A DNA stretch of 64,000 nt from Chimaeribacter californicus (GTDB lineage: Bacteria; Pseudomonadota; Gammaproteobacteria; Enterobacterales; Enterobacteriaceae), in NCBI RefSeq assembly GCF_002858675.1, contig NZ_PJZF01000001.1:310001-374000 (forward strand), given 5' to 3'. Made by a program: the position numbers and the translations under genes. Each line of letters begins with the position of its first letter. Position 1 is the stretch's first letter. A model generated the notes under the pieces. It was not told the DNA's origin and made no database searches. It was given only the letters and a program-made list of their open reading frames with translations. Positions 8,088 to 17,308 of the stretch are shown piece after piece.

Positions 8088-8645
8088 TCAATACGTCACA
8101 GTGACCAGCACGCTGTCGCTGTAGTTGCCCGCGCTGGGCATGGCACTGGCAGTCAGCACCCGGGCGTAAATCTTGTACTCCTGTACCGCGCCGGTGGCGC
8201 TGAGCACCAGGGTGGTGCCACCGTTGCTGCCGTTGCCCCACACGGTGGTGCGCGCGGCATTCTGGTAAAGCTGATAGGCCAGGGTTTCACTGGTCGCGGT
8301 GTTGATCATCCGGCGACCGGCTGAAATGGAACCACTGACGTTATTGCCGTTGCCCAGAGCCAGTGTCACCGGCGCGCCGGGGGTGCACTTCAGCACGATC
8401 GACCCGGTGCCCTGGCTGGAGACCGCATCCACCGGCACATCCAGTGACGAAATAGTGCCGAAACTCAGTGTCCCGAAAGTGGTGACATCCGCACTGCCGC
8501 TGCCCAGCACACAGCCGTTCACCAGCGTGGCGCTCAGGGTAAACGCCTGGCTTTTGCTCAGATCATCTACCCCGGTATCCGCCCCGGCTGAGGGCGTCAG
8601 CAGCAGGGCGATGGCCGTCAACCCGGCCGGGATTGTCCATCGCAT
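8088..8645 (-). CDS. Csu-type pilus minor subunit (SCPU domain, CsuB-like)
   Basis: An exported protein of 185 residues with one SCPU domain. The signal peptide ends near PSAGA. The core has TLSFGTISSLD after the first Cys (VNGCVLG), a second Cys in VLKCTPGAPVTLALGNG, TVWGNGSNGG, and the terminal strand AGNYSDSVLVTVTY used in chaperone and donor-strand pairing. In Csu pili this gene position encodes an adaptor between rod and tip. A TTG at 8648 precedes the ATG; the ATG is preferred. It starts 18 bp after the previous subunit gene, so the cluster reads as one transcript. Confidence 0.88.
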   Translation of the reverse strand: MRWTIPAGLTAIALLLTPSAGADTGVDDLSKSQAFTLSATLVNGCVLGSGSADVTTFGTLSFGTISSLDVPVDAVSSQGTGSIVLKCTPGAPVTLALGNGNNVSGSISAGRRMINTATSETLAYQLYQNAARTTVWGNGSNGGTTLVLSATGAVQEYKIYARVLTASAMPSAGNYSDSVLVTVTY

Positions 8646-8663
8646 CAAGGCGGCGCTCTCCTG

Positions 8664-9215
8664 TTACCAGCTAACTGTGACCTGAACCGTGTCACTGTAA
8701 TTCCCTACCGACGGCGTGGCCTGGGCCGGTATCCGCCCATACACCGGCAGATAGAGGATCTGGCCGTTGCCGGTACCGGAAACGCCGGTAACGTTATCCC
8801 ATACGGTGGTGTAGGCCGCGTTGGTATAGAGGTTGTAGGTGATCCGCTGGGACGTGGGGCCACCCACCAGATACCGGCTTGCCGGGCTGCCGCTGTTCCC
8901 GCCGTTCAGCAATACCCGCCAGGTCGTGCCGTTATTGCATTGGATGCGAATCGCCCCGGCGTTTTGCTGGCCGGTAACGCTTATCGCACGGGAGAGAAAA
9001 GACGTGGTGCCGAAATTAAGCGTGCCGAAACTCACCACACCATTGCTGGTAGTACCGGCGGAGCAGGCGGCCACCAGCGTGGCGCTGAATCCCACGCTGG
9101 CGGTTTTGGTCGCAGCCGGCAACGGCAACGCCGGCAGCATCAGCACCGGCATCATCAATGCGGCGGCCAGCCGGTACCCGGGCCGCCCGGCGTCCTTTCC
9201 GTGGCTGCTGTTCAT
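8664..9215 (-). CDS. Csu-type pilus minor subunit (SCPU domain, CsuA-like)
   Basis: A secreted single-SCPU protein of 183 residues. A long signal region ends near ALPLPAA; the mature part shows SFGTLNFGTTSFLSR, the Cys pair (VAACSAG and RIQCNNG), TVWDN and the end strand VGNYSDTVQVTVSW. It is homologous to the two neighbouring subunits but clearly diverged, as expected for rod/adaptor specialisation. Only 11 bp separate it from the upstream major-subunit gene. Confidence 0.88.
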   Translation of the reverse strand: MNSSHGKDAGRPGYRLAAALMMPVLMLPALPLPAATKTASVGFSATLVAACSAGTTSNGVVSFGTLNFGTTSFLSRAISVTGQQNAGAIRIQCNNGTTWRVLLNGGNSGSPASRYLVGGPTSQRITYNLYTNAAYTTVWDNVTGVSGTGNGQILYLPVYGRIPAQATPSVGNYSDTVQVTVSW

Positions 9216-9226
9216 CAGTCTGTACG

Positions 9227-9757
9227 TTACCAGGTGACGGTCATGGTCACGGTGTCTGTGTAGGTACCGGCTGCCGGGGTGGTCTGCGCCGGCACCTGAC
9301 CATACACGATCAGGTTAACCGGGGTGCCGGTACCGGTACCCGCCAGTGGGGTGCCCGGCCCCCAGAGTGTGGTACGGGCCGGCTCCTGATAGAGGTTATA
9401 GTTAATAAAGGCACCGCCGGTACCGGCCATCCGCCGCTGCCCGGCGGCAGCATTCACGCCGTTGTCCAGCGCCACGGTGAACGGTGTGCCGGTGGTGCAG
9501 AGCAACTGGAGGCTGCCGGAACCGGCGGCATCGGTTGACTGCGAGTTAATGATGTTGGCCAGAGAAGAGTACTCGCCAAAGCTCAGGGTACCGAACTGGT
9601 TCACCGAGCCGCCTGAATTCCCGCCGACCACCTCACACCCGGCCCCCACGGTCAGGGTAACCCCCATATTACCGGTAACGGTACCCGCAAATACCGGGGC
9701 GGCGGGGGTCAGCATCATCAACGCGGCGGAAGCCAGCGTGAGTTGTGTTTTCTTCAT
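9227..9757 (-). CDS. Csu-type pilus major subunit (SCPU domain, CsuA/B-like)
   Basis: First gene of the pilus cluster: 176 residues, signal peptide MKKTQLTLASAALMM to about PVFAG, then one SCPU domain with GCEVVGG, QFGTLSFGEYSSLAN, LLCTTGTPFTVALDNG, TTLWGPG and the end strand AGTYTDTVTMTVTW. First position, small size and high Gly/Thr/Ala content fit the rod-forming major pilin (CsuA/B). It is secreted, folded by the chaperone and polymerised through the usher. AAGGA lies before the ATG. The promoter should be in the A/T-rich gap upstream. Confidence 0.9.
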   Translation of the reverse strand: MKKTQLTLASAALMMLTPAAPVFAGTVTGNMGVTLTVGAGCEVVGGNSGGSVNQFGTLSFGEYSSLANIINSQSTDAAGSGSLQLLCTTGTPFTVALDNGVNAAAGQRRMAGTGGAFINYNLYQEPARTTLWGPGTPLAGTGTGTPVNLIVYGQVPAQTTPAAGTYTDTVTMTVTW

Positions 9758-10133
9758 AACCTGTTCCTTTCAGTAAAAAACAAAAGCTGAATCAGTAGAC
9801 ACATCAGAAACCGGGCTGTGGCATCCTCCACGCTTTCTTCATTGGTTAGCCTTGTTAATAAGATTAATTATTAGAATACATTTGTTCATATTTCCTCTTA
9901 AAAATAAAAAAAACACGATAAGAGAAAACGCACTTTTTTTAGGCTGCAACCGGTGAAAAGGGGCAATAAATTTCTGTGATGTAAATTTGGTGTTAAGTTA
10001 AGGTAATAAGTTGATAGCGTGTGTTTCTGGGGAGGGGTGGTTAATTGAGTAATTTTTTTAATGTATTTGAGAGCGTTTTTAGAGAATTGATTATTTTGTA
10101 AACAGGAAAACCGGGTTATCAGGTAAGGAATAA
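9758..10133. other. A/T-rich intergenic region upstream of the pilus operon
   Basis: About 375 bp, markedly A/T-rich (many runs of A and T between 9845 and 10110) against G/C-rich neighbours. It must hold the promoter of the minus-strand pilus operon, and such composition is typical of H-NS-silenced fimbrial control regions (inference). No -35/-10 pair stood out clearly. A 16-codon minus-strand frame at 9839-9889 (MNKCILIINLINKANQ) follows AGAGG but may be chance. Confidence 0.6.
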
Positions 10134-10158
10134 TAAGAAAAGCGGGCCTTAGCCCGCC
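10134..10158 (-). terminator. Terminator of rsmF
   Basis: Stem GCGGGC/GCCCGC with a CTTA loop at 10142-10157, followed on the minus strand by a T-rich run. It lies 15 bp beyond the rsmF stop. Confidence 0.85.
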
Positions 10159-10173
10159 TGAAAGAGGGTCGGT

Positions 10174-11619
10174 TCAGGCCGGGGGCATCACAAAGGCGGC
10201 CCCGTCACGTACCAGTTCACGCGGCAGCGCATTTTTGATGCGGCTGCCGATGCGCTTGGCTAACCCAAGCGGCTGGCCAAGCCAGGTCAGGATGAACTCA
10301 TCCCCGTCCGGCAGGGATTCCGGGTAGAAATCACGCCCCATAAACCAGCTTTGTGCCTGTTCTGCGTCCAGTTCCAGCGTGGCATGGCCGCTGGTGTCAG
10401 CCAGTGCCACCACCGCCTCATGTTGCCAGCGATAACCTTTCGGGAAGCGCTCGGCCAGTTTCAACCCGATGCGCGAGAAGCGTACCTTGCCGAACAGCGG
10501 GGTCAGCGCCTGCGGGAACAGCCAGATCTCTTTGTCACGCAGCCACAGAGAGTGGGTCTCCGGCAGCGGCAGCCCGGCGGCCCGTGCCGCCTGCGTTATG
10601 GCATCACGCTCTTTGCCCGGCAGTGGCGAGAAGGGAAACGCCCCCACTTTATAGGTCGGCGCGGGCAGGGGGGCAATGGCAGCGGTTTTACGCAGCCGCG
10701 CCACGAAGAAGCCTTCGCTGTCAAAAATCTGCGGGAAAACGTGCAGGAAGCCTTCCGGCGTGGCGGCCCGTTCCGCGCCGGGGAACAGGCCATCCAGCGG
10801 CTCCACAGTGACCGCCTCCGGGTAGCGCGCCAGCAGCCAGCGGCACACCTCCTGGTTCTCCTGGGCATTGAGGGTGCAGGTGGAGTAGACCAGCGTGCCG
10901 CCCGGTTTCAGCGCATGGAACGCGCTGTCGATAAGCTCCCGCTGGGTGGCGGCGATGGAGACGATGCTCTCCGGCGACCAGTTGCTCATCGCATCCGGGT
11001 CTTTGCGCACCACGCCTTCGCCGGAGCAGGGTGCATCCAGCAGGATGGCGTCAAAGGTTTCCGGCAGCGCGGCCCCAAACACCCGGCCGTCAAAGTGGGT
11101 CAGCGCGCTGTTGCTGACGCCGCAGCGGCTGATGTTGGCGTGCAGCACCTTGACCCGGCTGGCGGAATATTCATTGGCGACGATGCCGCCCTGGTTACCC
11201 ATGCGGGCCGCAATCTGGGTGGTTTTCGAGCCGGGGGCGGCGGCCACGTCCAGCACCCGCTCCGGCAGCGTGTTATCGCTGAACAGCGCGCTGACCGGCA
11301 GCATCGAACTGGCTTCCTGCAGATAAAACAGCCCGGCCAGGTGCTCCAGCATATTGCCGAGCCGCTGGCTCTCATCATCACTGCGGTCGATCCAGAACCC
11401 TTCCGCGCACCACGGCACGGGCGACAGCTGCCAGCCATAGGCCGCGGCACGGGCAGTGAAGTCGGCCACGCTGATCTTCAGGGTGTTGACGCGCAGGCTG
11501 CTGCGCAACGGGCGCTGGCAGGCGGCGATAAAATCGTCCATCGACAGGTCAGCGGGCATGATGGCCCGGGTGGCCGCGAGGAATTCAGGCGGCAGGAAAG
11601 CAGAGAGGTGTTTAGCCAC
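10174..11619 (-). CDS. rsmF: 16S rRNA m5C1407 methyltransferase RsmF
   Basis: Uses S-adenosylmethionine to methylate C1407 of 16S rRNA in the assembled 30S subunit. The 481 residues match E. coli RsmF (YebU) in length and pattern: RVNTLKIS near 43, AdoMet-binding [10 protein letters not shown] at 124-133, PCSGEG at 197-202 (assisting Cys198) and STCTL with the catalytic Cys248. The C-terminal half carries the PUA-like RNA-binding part ([13 protein letters not shown]). It follows letA-letB on the minus strand as in E. coli (yebS-yebT-yebU), but a terminator-like hairpin separates letB from it, so it probably has its own promoter. Confidence 0.97.
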   Translation of the reverse strand: MAKHLSAFLPPEFLAATRAIMPADLSMDDFIAACQRPLRSSLRVNTLKISVADFTARAAAYGWQLSPVPWCAEGFWIDRSDDESQRLGNMLEHLAGLFYLQEASSMLPVSALFSDNTLPERVLDVAAAPGSKTTQIAARMGNQGGIVANEYSASRVKVLHANISRCGVSNSALTHFDGRVFGAALPETFDAILLDAPCSGEGVVRKDPDAMSNWSPESIVSIAATQRELIDSAFHALKPGGTLVYSTCTLNAQENQEVCRWLLARYPEAVTVEPLDGLFPGAERAATPEGFLHVFPQIFDSEGFFVARLRKTAAIAPLPAPTYKVGAFPFSPLPGKERDAITQAARAAGLPLPETHSLWLRDKEIWLFPQALTPLFGKVRFSRIGLKLAERFPKGYRWQHEAVVALADTSGHATLELDAEQAQSWFMGRDFYPESLPDGDEFILTWLGQPLGLAKRIGSRIKNALPRELVRDGAAFVMPPA

Positions 11620-11708
11620 AGGGGAGGGTCCGCAAGCGCAATAAAAGTGGCGCGCAGTCTAGCACACCTGCGACGCGGCGGTGAAATGGCGGCCCGGCCC
11701 GCAGACTG

Positions 11709-11743
11709 CATTAAAAAAGAGAAAAGCAGCCCGCAGGCTGCTT
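11709..11743 (-). terminator. Terminator-like hairpin after letB
   Basis: Stem AGCAGCC/GGCTGCT with a CGCA loop at 11725-11742; the minus strand then runs into T-rich sequence. It sits between letB and rsmF. Confidence 0.8.
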
Positions 11744-11768
11744 CAGGGTACAGAGTGTGCCGCCGCGA

Positions 11769-14402
11769 TCAGTCCTGCGGGATGGCCGTGCCCCAGCTCT
11801 GCCAGCCTTTCGGCTCTTCGCTGTTGAGCAGGAAGTGCTTGCCGGGCAGGGCTTTCGGGGCCAGCGGAATGCTTGGCGGGGTCATGAACGCGATGCCGCC
11901 GCGGATAAACTGCTGGAAGGTGCCGCTTTTAATCACGCCGCCGGTCAGGCCGAATTGCAAGTTATAGCCGGAGGCCAGCCAGAACACCGAGTTATTGCGC
12001 ACCAGGTGCTGATACTTTTTGCTGATGCGCAGCGTGACATGCACCCGGTCACCCATCGAACCCAGATAGAAGCCGGTGATGGTGCCCACCTCAATGCCGC
12101 GGTAGAGGATCGGCGTGCCGACTGACAGCGAGCCGGTTTCTGCCGCATCCAGCACAATCCCCAGCCCGTCGGTGTAACGCGAATCGGTGATGGTGGCTTC
12201 CTGCAACTCAAAGGTGCGCGCCAGATGGCCGCCCGCGCCCGGTTCCACATTGATATAGGGCTGGATCAGCGTGTCGAGGTTACTCACCCCGGCGGCCGAG
12301 ATCTCCGGCGACACAATCGAGAAGCGGGTACCGGCGCGGGCAAAGGTCTGCACATATTCCGGGTAAAGCACCGCTTTGGCATCCACCTGATTACGTTCCG
12401 GGGTCAGCTTCAGGGATTCCACCTGGCCGATGTCGATACCCAGATAGCGGATCGGCATCCCCGGCGAGAGCTTACTGGCGTCAAAGGTCGTCAGGGTGAT
12501 CTGGCTGCCCACCGCCCGCGCGGCGGTCTCATTGTTATAGAGCACCCGTTTGACCCCTTTGGTAAAGGTGGCCCCTTCCAGGTTATCGAAGCTGATCGCC
12601 CCTTTCAGCGCCCGGTTCAGCGGGGAGGCCTGCACCGAGAAACCGGCCCCGTTCAGCTGCACTTTTGCGCCGCCTTCGGCCCAGAAGATGCTTTTATCCG
12701 TGAGCAGCTTGCGGTATTCCGGCTGGATGTAGACATCCACATCAAAGGCATTGGCGCGGGGGCGGATGTCGGTGATTTCCCCTACCTGGAACTTCCGGTA
12801 GAGCACCACGGAACCGGCCTGCACATCCGGCAGGCTGTCGGCCGTCAGCGTCAGGGTCGGTTTCGGGGTGTCGCCCTGCGTCCCTTCCTCCGCTTTCTGC
12901 TCATCGCTGTAGAGCGGGTAGCGGGCCGCCGGTGTCCCTTTCCCGCCCGGCAGGATCTTGATGCCGCCGTCGATCCACTCCGCGGCGCTGGCCCCGGTAA
13001 CCTGCAGCCCATCCAGCCCCAGTTTCACATTCACCCGGCTGTTGACCACAAATTTGCTGTCCTGGTGGATCAGGCGGCGGTATTCCGGTTTGACCGCCAC
13101 TTTAAACAGGATACCGGCGTCTGTGAGATCGCGTGACAGTACCTGGCCGACATTGATGCCATACAGGATCAGCGGCTGGCCGGGGTTGATGCCGTAGGTC
13201 TGCGGGGCGAGCAGTTCCAGCGTCAGCACATTGGGTTGCTGCAACAGCTTCAGGCTGCTGTCGAGCACCGTAAAGCGCGCCTGCCGCTCGCCCTCGCCGG
13301 GGATCAATTCCAGGGTACTGCCGGTGAGCAGCGCGCTCAGGCGGGTATCGCTCAAACTGATTTTCGGGCTGTTAAGTTCAATGCGGGTGCCGCTGCGCAT
13401 CAGCTCCACCACCGACGGATCCACCGTCAGTTCACCGCTGACCTTGCCGCCTTTGTCCAGCGTGACAGCCGTCAGGGTGCCGACCTGCAACCCCTGATAG
13501 ATCAGCGGCGTGTGGCCGGCGTTCAGGCCATCGCCCGAGGGCAGGTCAAGGTGGATCAACACCCCGCGCTGGCTGTGGGCCAGATCGGGGTAGAGCTGGT
13601 AATTCTGATCCGCCTGGGCTTGGGTGCCGCCGGTGGGCGAGTCAAAGGCAATCGCCCCGTTGACCAGCGCCGCCAGGCTCTCCATCTTGACCGACGCCCC
13701 TTGCAGGCTGAAATCGCCCTGGAAACCGGAGACGTTCCAGAAGCGGCTGTCGCGCTTGACCAGGTTGGCGAAGCGGCGGTCAATCAGCACATCAATGGTC
13801 ACGCCCTCTTTACCGGGCGCGATGTCATAGTCATAGACTTTGCCGACCGGGATTTTGCGGTAATAGACCAGCGAGCCGGTGTTGAGGGAGCCCAGATCCG
13901 CCGCCCGCAAATGCACCATCAGCTCACCGGTATTCAGGCGGAATTTTGGCTGGGTATCGAGGGCGGTGAACTGGGTTTTCGGCTCGCCCGGGCCGGGCAT
14001 CATGCCGATGTAGTTGCCGCCTACCAGCGCATCCAGCCCGGAGACCCCGGCCAGCGAGGCTTTGGGCGTCACCAGCCAGAACTGGGTACCGTCGCGCAGG
14101 GCATCTTCCAGCTCACTGCGGATACTGACCTTGACCAGGATGTTGTGCAGATCCTTGCTCAGGCTGATGGTCTGGACGGTTCCGACCTCCACCCCCTGAT
14201 AACGCACCGGTGTGCGGCCGGCGACAATGCCCGCCGCAGACTGGAAGGAGATGGTGACGGTGGTGCCGCGCTCCTGATAGTTGCTCCAGATCAGCCAGCC
14301 GGCAATCATCAGGGCAATAAACGGCAGTAACCAGAACGGGGAAATCCGGCGCTTGTTTTTTACCCGCGCCTCAGTCGGTGTAGTCGGCGTTTCGTGTTGC
14401 AT
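11769..14402 (-). CDS. letB: Intermembrane lipid-transport protein LetB (seven MCE domains)
   Basis: LetB (YebT) forms a stack of seven hexameric MCE rings that bridges inner and outer membranes as a tunnel for phospholipids. The protein has an N-terminal anchor ([20 protein letters not shown]), then repeated MCE units recognisable by their [79 protein letters not shown] and [13 protein letters not shown] signatures: seven in all, as in E. coli. The length (877 aa) fits. ATG 14402 matches the E. coli start; an in-frame ATG lies two codons upstream. Its start overlaps the end of letA by about 30 bp, so the two are coupled. Confidence 0.97.
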   Translation of the reverse strand: MQHETPTTPTEARVKNKRRISPFWLLPFIALMIAGWLIWSNYQERGTTVTISFQSAAGIVAGRTPVRYQGVEVGTVQTISLSKDLHNILVKVSIRSELEDALRDGTQFWLVTPKASLAGVSGLDALVGGNYIGMMPGPGEPKTQFTALDTQPKFRLNTGELMVHLRAADLGSLNTGSLVYYRKIPVGKVYDYDIAPGKEGVTIDVLIDRRFANLVKRDSRFWNVSGFQGDFSLQGASVKMESLAALVNGAIAFDSPTGGTQAQADQNYQLYPDLAHSQRGVLIHLDLPSGDGLNAGHTPLIYQGLQVGTLTAVTLDKGGKVSGELTVDPSVVELMRSGTRIELNSPKISLSDTRLSALLTGSTLELIPGEGERQARFTVLDSSLKLLQQPNVLTLELLAPQTYGINPGQPLILYGINVGQVLSRDLTDAGILFKVAVKPEYRRLIHQDSKFVVNSRVNVKLGLDGLQVTGASAAEWIDGGIKILPGGKGTPAARYPLYSDEQKAEEGTQGDTPKPTLTLTADSLPDVQAGSVVLYRKFQVGEITDIRPRANAFDVDVYIQPEYRKLLTDKSIFWAEGGAKVQLNGAGFSVQASPLNRALKGAISFDNLEGATFTKGVKRVLYNNETAARAVGSQITLTTFDASKLSPGMPIRYLGIDIGQVESLKLTPERNQVDAKAVLYPEYVQTFARAGTRFSIVSPEISAAGVSNLDTLIQPYINVEPGAGGHLARTFELQEATITDSRYTDGLGIVLDAAETGSLSVGTPILYRGIEVGTITGFYLGSMGDRVHVTLRISKKYQHLVRNNSVFWLASGYNLQFGLTGGVIKSGTFQQFIRGGIAFMTPPSIPLAPKALPGKHFLLNSEEPKGWQSWGTAIPQD

Positions 14403-15618
14403 GTGCATCCCAAATCAAACGGCTATCCAGCCAATGTACGGCAAGGATAGTTAAGAACACCGCGCTGCCGAAATAGAAGGCAGCCGGCCCCATAGTAAAC
14501 GAGAGCAACTGATCGCGGTTGATCAGTGACATCATCAGCGCTATCACAAACAGGTCGAGCATTGACCAGCGGCCAATCCAGGTCACCAGCCGCAGCAGGC
14601 GGATGCGGGTTTTCAGGCTGTGCTGGGTACGGAAATGAATACTGAGCAGCAGCACCAGCAGGACGATGATCTTGGTAAAAGGCACCAGCACACTGGCGAT
14701 GAAGACAATCCCGGCAATCGGGATATTGCCGGAGGTGGCAAGCGAAACCACCCCGGAAAAAATGGTGTCGTCCATGCGCTGGCCGTTGGCGTAGATGATG
14801 GAGATCGGCAGCAGGTTGGCCGGCAGCAGAAACACCATCGCCGCCAGCAGGGCGGCCCAGCTCTTTTGCAGGCTGTGGCGGCGGCGCAGGCGCATCGGCA
14901 CATGGCAGCGCGGGCAGCGGCCGCGGGCATCCGGGTTGCCGGTGAATTTACACGGCAGGCAGAGCCGGAACGCGGCGGGATCGCCGCCCGGCTGCGGCTG
15001 CGGGTAGAGGCGCAGCCAGAGCTGCTCCACGTTCAGGTGGATCAGCAGCAAAATCGTCAGCAGCATCACCGCCAGATAGGCAATCAGGGCATGGCCGGGC
15101 GTGATGTCGGCATACTCTTTGACTTTAATGCAGGCCACGCCCATGCCCACCAGGTAGATGTCCAGCATCACCCACTCTTTCAGCCTGTCCAGCATCAGCA
15201 GCACCGGCCGCAGATTCATGCCGAGCTGCCGCCCGATATAGAGATAGAGCAGGGAGAGCACCAGCGTCAACGGCGCGCCCACGGTGCAGAACAGCACCAT
15301 GCTGCCGGTAAGCGGGGAATTCTGGTCCGTCATCAGCCAGACCCCTTCCAGCAGGGAGGCGTCAATCCGCGTGCCGAGCAGGCGGATGCTGATCAGCGGT
15401 TCGCTGAAGGCAAAAGGCATCAGCAGCAGCGCCGTCACCGCGACCACCGCCAGGCGGGTCAGTGACCAGTCACGCCCTTTCTCTACCCGGGCATTGCAGC
15501 GCGGGCAGTACGCGGATTCACGCCGCGTGAGGAACGGCAGGGTGAACAGCATGTCGCACTCGCTGCAACGCTGGTAGCGGGCCTGGGGCAACGGGCCGGA
15601 GAGTGTCTCTATTTTCAT
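14371..15618 (-). CDS. letA: Inner-membrane lipid-transport protein LetA (PqiA family)
   Basis: Integral membrane partner of LetB, 415 residues. Two PqiA-type modules are visible, each starting with a zinc ribbon (CSECD...CPRC near residues 18-41; CLPCKF...CPRC near 223-243) followed by about four hydrophobic segments. LetA is thought to load or drive lipids through LetB. Its gene overlaps letB and is first in the pair. Its promoter should lie in the 360-bp gap to the divergent msrC. E. coli yebS has the same length and neighbour. Confidence 0.96.
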   Translation of the reverse strand: MKIETLSGPLPQARYQRCSECDMLFTLPFLTRRESAYCPRCNARVEKGRDWSLTRLAVVAVTALLLMPFAFSEPLISIRLLGTRIDASLLEGVWLMTDQNSPLTGSMVLFCTVGAPLTLVLSLLYLYIGRQLGMNLRPVLLMLDRLKEWVMLDIYLVGMGVACIKVKEYADITPGHALIAYLAVMLLTILLLIHLNVEQLWLRLYPQPQPGGDPAAFRLCLPCKFTGNPDARGRCPRCHVPMRLRRRHSLQKSWAALLAAMVFLLPANLLPISIIYANGQRMDDTIFSGVVSLATSGNIPIAGIVFIASVLVPFTKIIVLLVLLLSIHFRTQHSLKTRIRLLRLVTWIGRWSMLDLFVIALMMSLINRDQLLSFTMGPAAFYFGSAVFLTILAVHWLDSRLIWDAHATRNADYTD

Positions 15619-15977
15619 GATTCCGGACTCGGCAGAAGGTGCAGGAACAGCCTGTGAGGGGTCTGTGCCACCTGGTTACAAAAAAATGTGCTTTCCCTGC
15701 ATCGTATCTGGGGCACAATCCGCCTCCGGCGGTACCGGCCGGAAGGGCAATGCGTTTTTTGATGCACGTCTAGACACTTAGCGTAGCGTGAAATGAGGGC
15801 GCGGTCAGGCATGGTTCAGATAAATCCGGCGACTTTCTGCGGCCAACATACCCCGACACAGGGGGTTTTGTGAAGTAACCTCCGATTAACCTTGTGACGA
15901 TACGCATTTAATGCTTATTTTATAGGGGCTAAGCGCAGTGCGGCGCTGGTCACCCTCACCGATTTTATGGTCATAAC
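15619..15977. other. Divergent promoter region between letA and msrC
   Basis: A 359-bp gap holding the promoters of letA (minus) and msrC (plus). It contains CACGTCTAGACACTT at about 15765-15779, whose central ACGTCTAGAC equals the junction of two tandem MetJ boxes (consensus AGACGTCT repeated). This is suggestive only. GCGTAGCGTGAAATGAG follows. No gene was recognised. Confidence 0.4.
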
Positions 15978-16478
15978 ATGAATAAAAACGCATTCTACAC
16001 AGAATTAAAACGTGACATGGGCGCGCTGCTGGCCGGCGAAACCAATTTTATTGCCACACTGGCCAACGCCAGCGCGCTGCTGTATGAGCGCCTTGAGGGC
16101 GTAAACTGGGCGGGCTTCTACCTGATGGACGGCAAAACGCTGGTGCTGGGGCCGTTCCAGGGGAAAATCGCCTGTGTGCGTATTCCGGTAGGCAAAGGGG
16201 TGTGCGGAACCGCCGTCTCCGAGGCTGCTGTCCAGCGTGTTGGCGACGTCCACGCGTTCCCCGGCCATATCGCCTGTGATGCGGCCAGTAACGCTGAAAT
16301 CGTGCTGCCGTTGCGGGTTGGCGGGCAGATTATCGGGGTACTGGACATCGACAGCACGGTTTATCAACGCTTCGACGAGGAAGACGAAACCGGCCTGATC
16401 TCGGTGGTTGACGCGCTGTGCGCGCAGCTGGAACAGTGCGACGCGGCAAAATATGTCCTTCTTTCTCACGATGATTAA
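15978..16478 (+). CDS. msrC: Free methionine-(R)-sulfoxide reductase MsrC
   Basis: Reduces free methionine-R-sulfoxide to methionine using thioredoxin. The 166-residue protein is a single GAF domain: LLYERLEGVNWAGFYLMDG, GPFQGKIACVRIPVGKGVCGTAV and FPGHIACDAASNAEIVLPL. The three conserved cysteines (IACVRI, GVCGTA, HIACDA) supply the catalytic and resolving residues. E. coli yebR is the ortholog and likewise lies between letA and proQ. It is cytoplasmic. Transcribed towards proQ with a 91-bp gap. Confidence 0.95.
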   Translation: MNKNAFYTELKRDMGALLAGETNFIATLANASALLYERLEGVNWAGFYLMDGKTLVLGPFQGKIACVRIPVGKGVCGTAVSEAAVQRVGDVHAFPGHIACDAASNAEIVLPLRVGGQIIGVLDIDSTVYQRFDEEDETGLISVVDALCAQLEQCDAAKYVLLSHDD

Positions 16479-16569
16479 CGGATAACGTGGCATTTACTGA
16501 TGGCGTCATTATAATGGCGCCTGTTCATGCCTGCGCCGGTTGGCAAACCCGTTGTAATCAGGAAATTTC

Positions 16570-17289
16570 ATGGAAAATCAACCTAAGTTGAACAGTAGTA
16601 AAGAAGTCATCGCCTATCTGGCTGAGCGGTTCCCGCTCTGTTTCACTGCCGAAGGCGAAGCGCGTCCGTTAAAGATCGGCATTTTTCAGGATCTTGTGGA
16701 ACGCGTCCAGGCTGAGGAGAACCTCAGCAAAACGCAATTGCGTTCCGCCCTGCGCCTCTATACCTCAAGCTGGCGGTATCTGTATGGCGTCAAAGTCGGT
16801 GCCCAGCGCGTCGATTTAGACGGCAACCCATGCGGCGAGCTTGAAGAGCAGCATGTTGAACATGCGCGTAAGCAACTGGAAGAGGCGAAAGCCCGTGTCC
16901 AGGCGCAACGTGCCGAACAGCAGGCCAAGCGCCGCGAAGCGGCCATTGCCAACGGGGAGACCCCGGACGCTGCCCCTGCCCGCCGCCCACGCCCGGCGGG
17001 TAAAAAACCTGCGCCGCGCCGTGAGAACGCCGCAGCCCAGGAGACCCGCAAGCCGCGCCCACCGCGTCCGCAACAGGCTAAAGAGCCTCGCGCTGAACGT
17101 CAGGAAAGCCCGGCAAGTCTGGTGCCCGTCACCGACATCTCAAAACTGCAGATTGGCCAGGAGATCAAAGTCCGGGCCGGTAAAAGCGCGATGGATGCCA
17201 CCGTATTGGAAATTGCCAAAGACGGTGTCCGTGTGCAGCTTTCCTCCGGTCTGGCGATGATCGTGCGCGCAGAACACTTGCAGTTCTGA
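16570..17289 (+). CDS. proQ: RNA chaperone ProQ
   Basis: Global RNA-binding protein that stabilises sRNAs and mRNAs carrying 3' structured ends. The N-terminal FinO-like domain (about residues 5-120) has [15 protein letters not shown] and [19 protein letters not shown]. It is followed by a long basic Ala/Pro/Arg linker (about 120-180) and a C-terminal Tudor-like domain ([15 protein letters not shown] to the end). The 239 residues are close to E. coli (232). The following prc gene starts 20 bp after its stop, and the two are co-transcribed in E. coli, where ProQ and Prc were both linked to osmoprotectant transport phenotypes. Confidence 0.97.
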   Translation: MENQPKLNSSKEVIAYLAERFPLCFTAEGEARPLKIGIFQDLVERVQAEENLSKTQLRSALRLYTSSWRYLYGVKVGAQRVDLDGNPCGELEEQHVEHARKQLEEAKARVQAQRAEQQAKRREAAIANGETPDAAPARRPRPAGKKPAPRRENAAAQETRKPRPPRPQQAKEPRAERQESPASLVPVTDISKLQIGQEIKVRAGKSAMDATVLEIAKDGVRVQLSSGLAMIVRAEHLQF

Positions 17290-17308
17290 TACGGAGGCCA
17301 ACCCAGGC

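Noticed and set aside
9839-9889. 16-codon minus-strand frame that could be a leader peptide of the pilus operon
   Set aside because: AGAGG precedes it but the region is so A/T-rich that a short Ile/Asn frame is expected by chance, and no attenuator hairpin follows.
10351-11967. 538-codon plus-strand frame opposite rsmF and letB
   Set aside because: It lies antisense to two well-conserved genes, has a shadow-type composition rich in Arg, Gly and His, and no plausible start.
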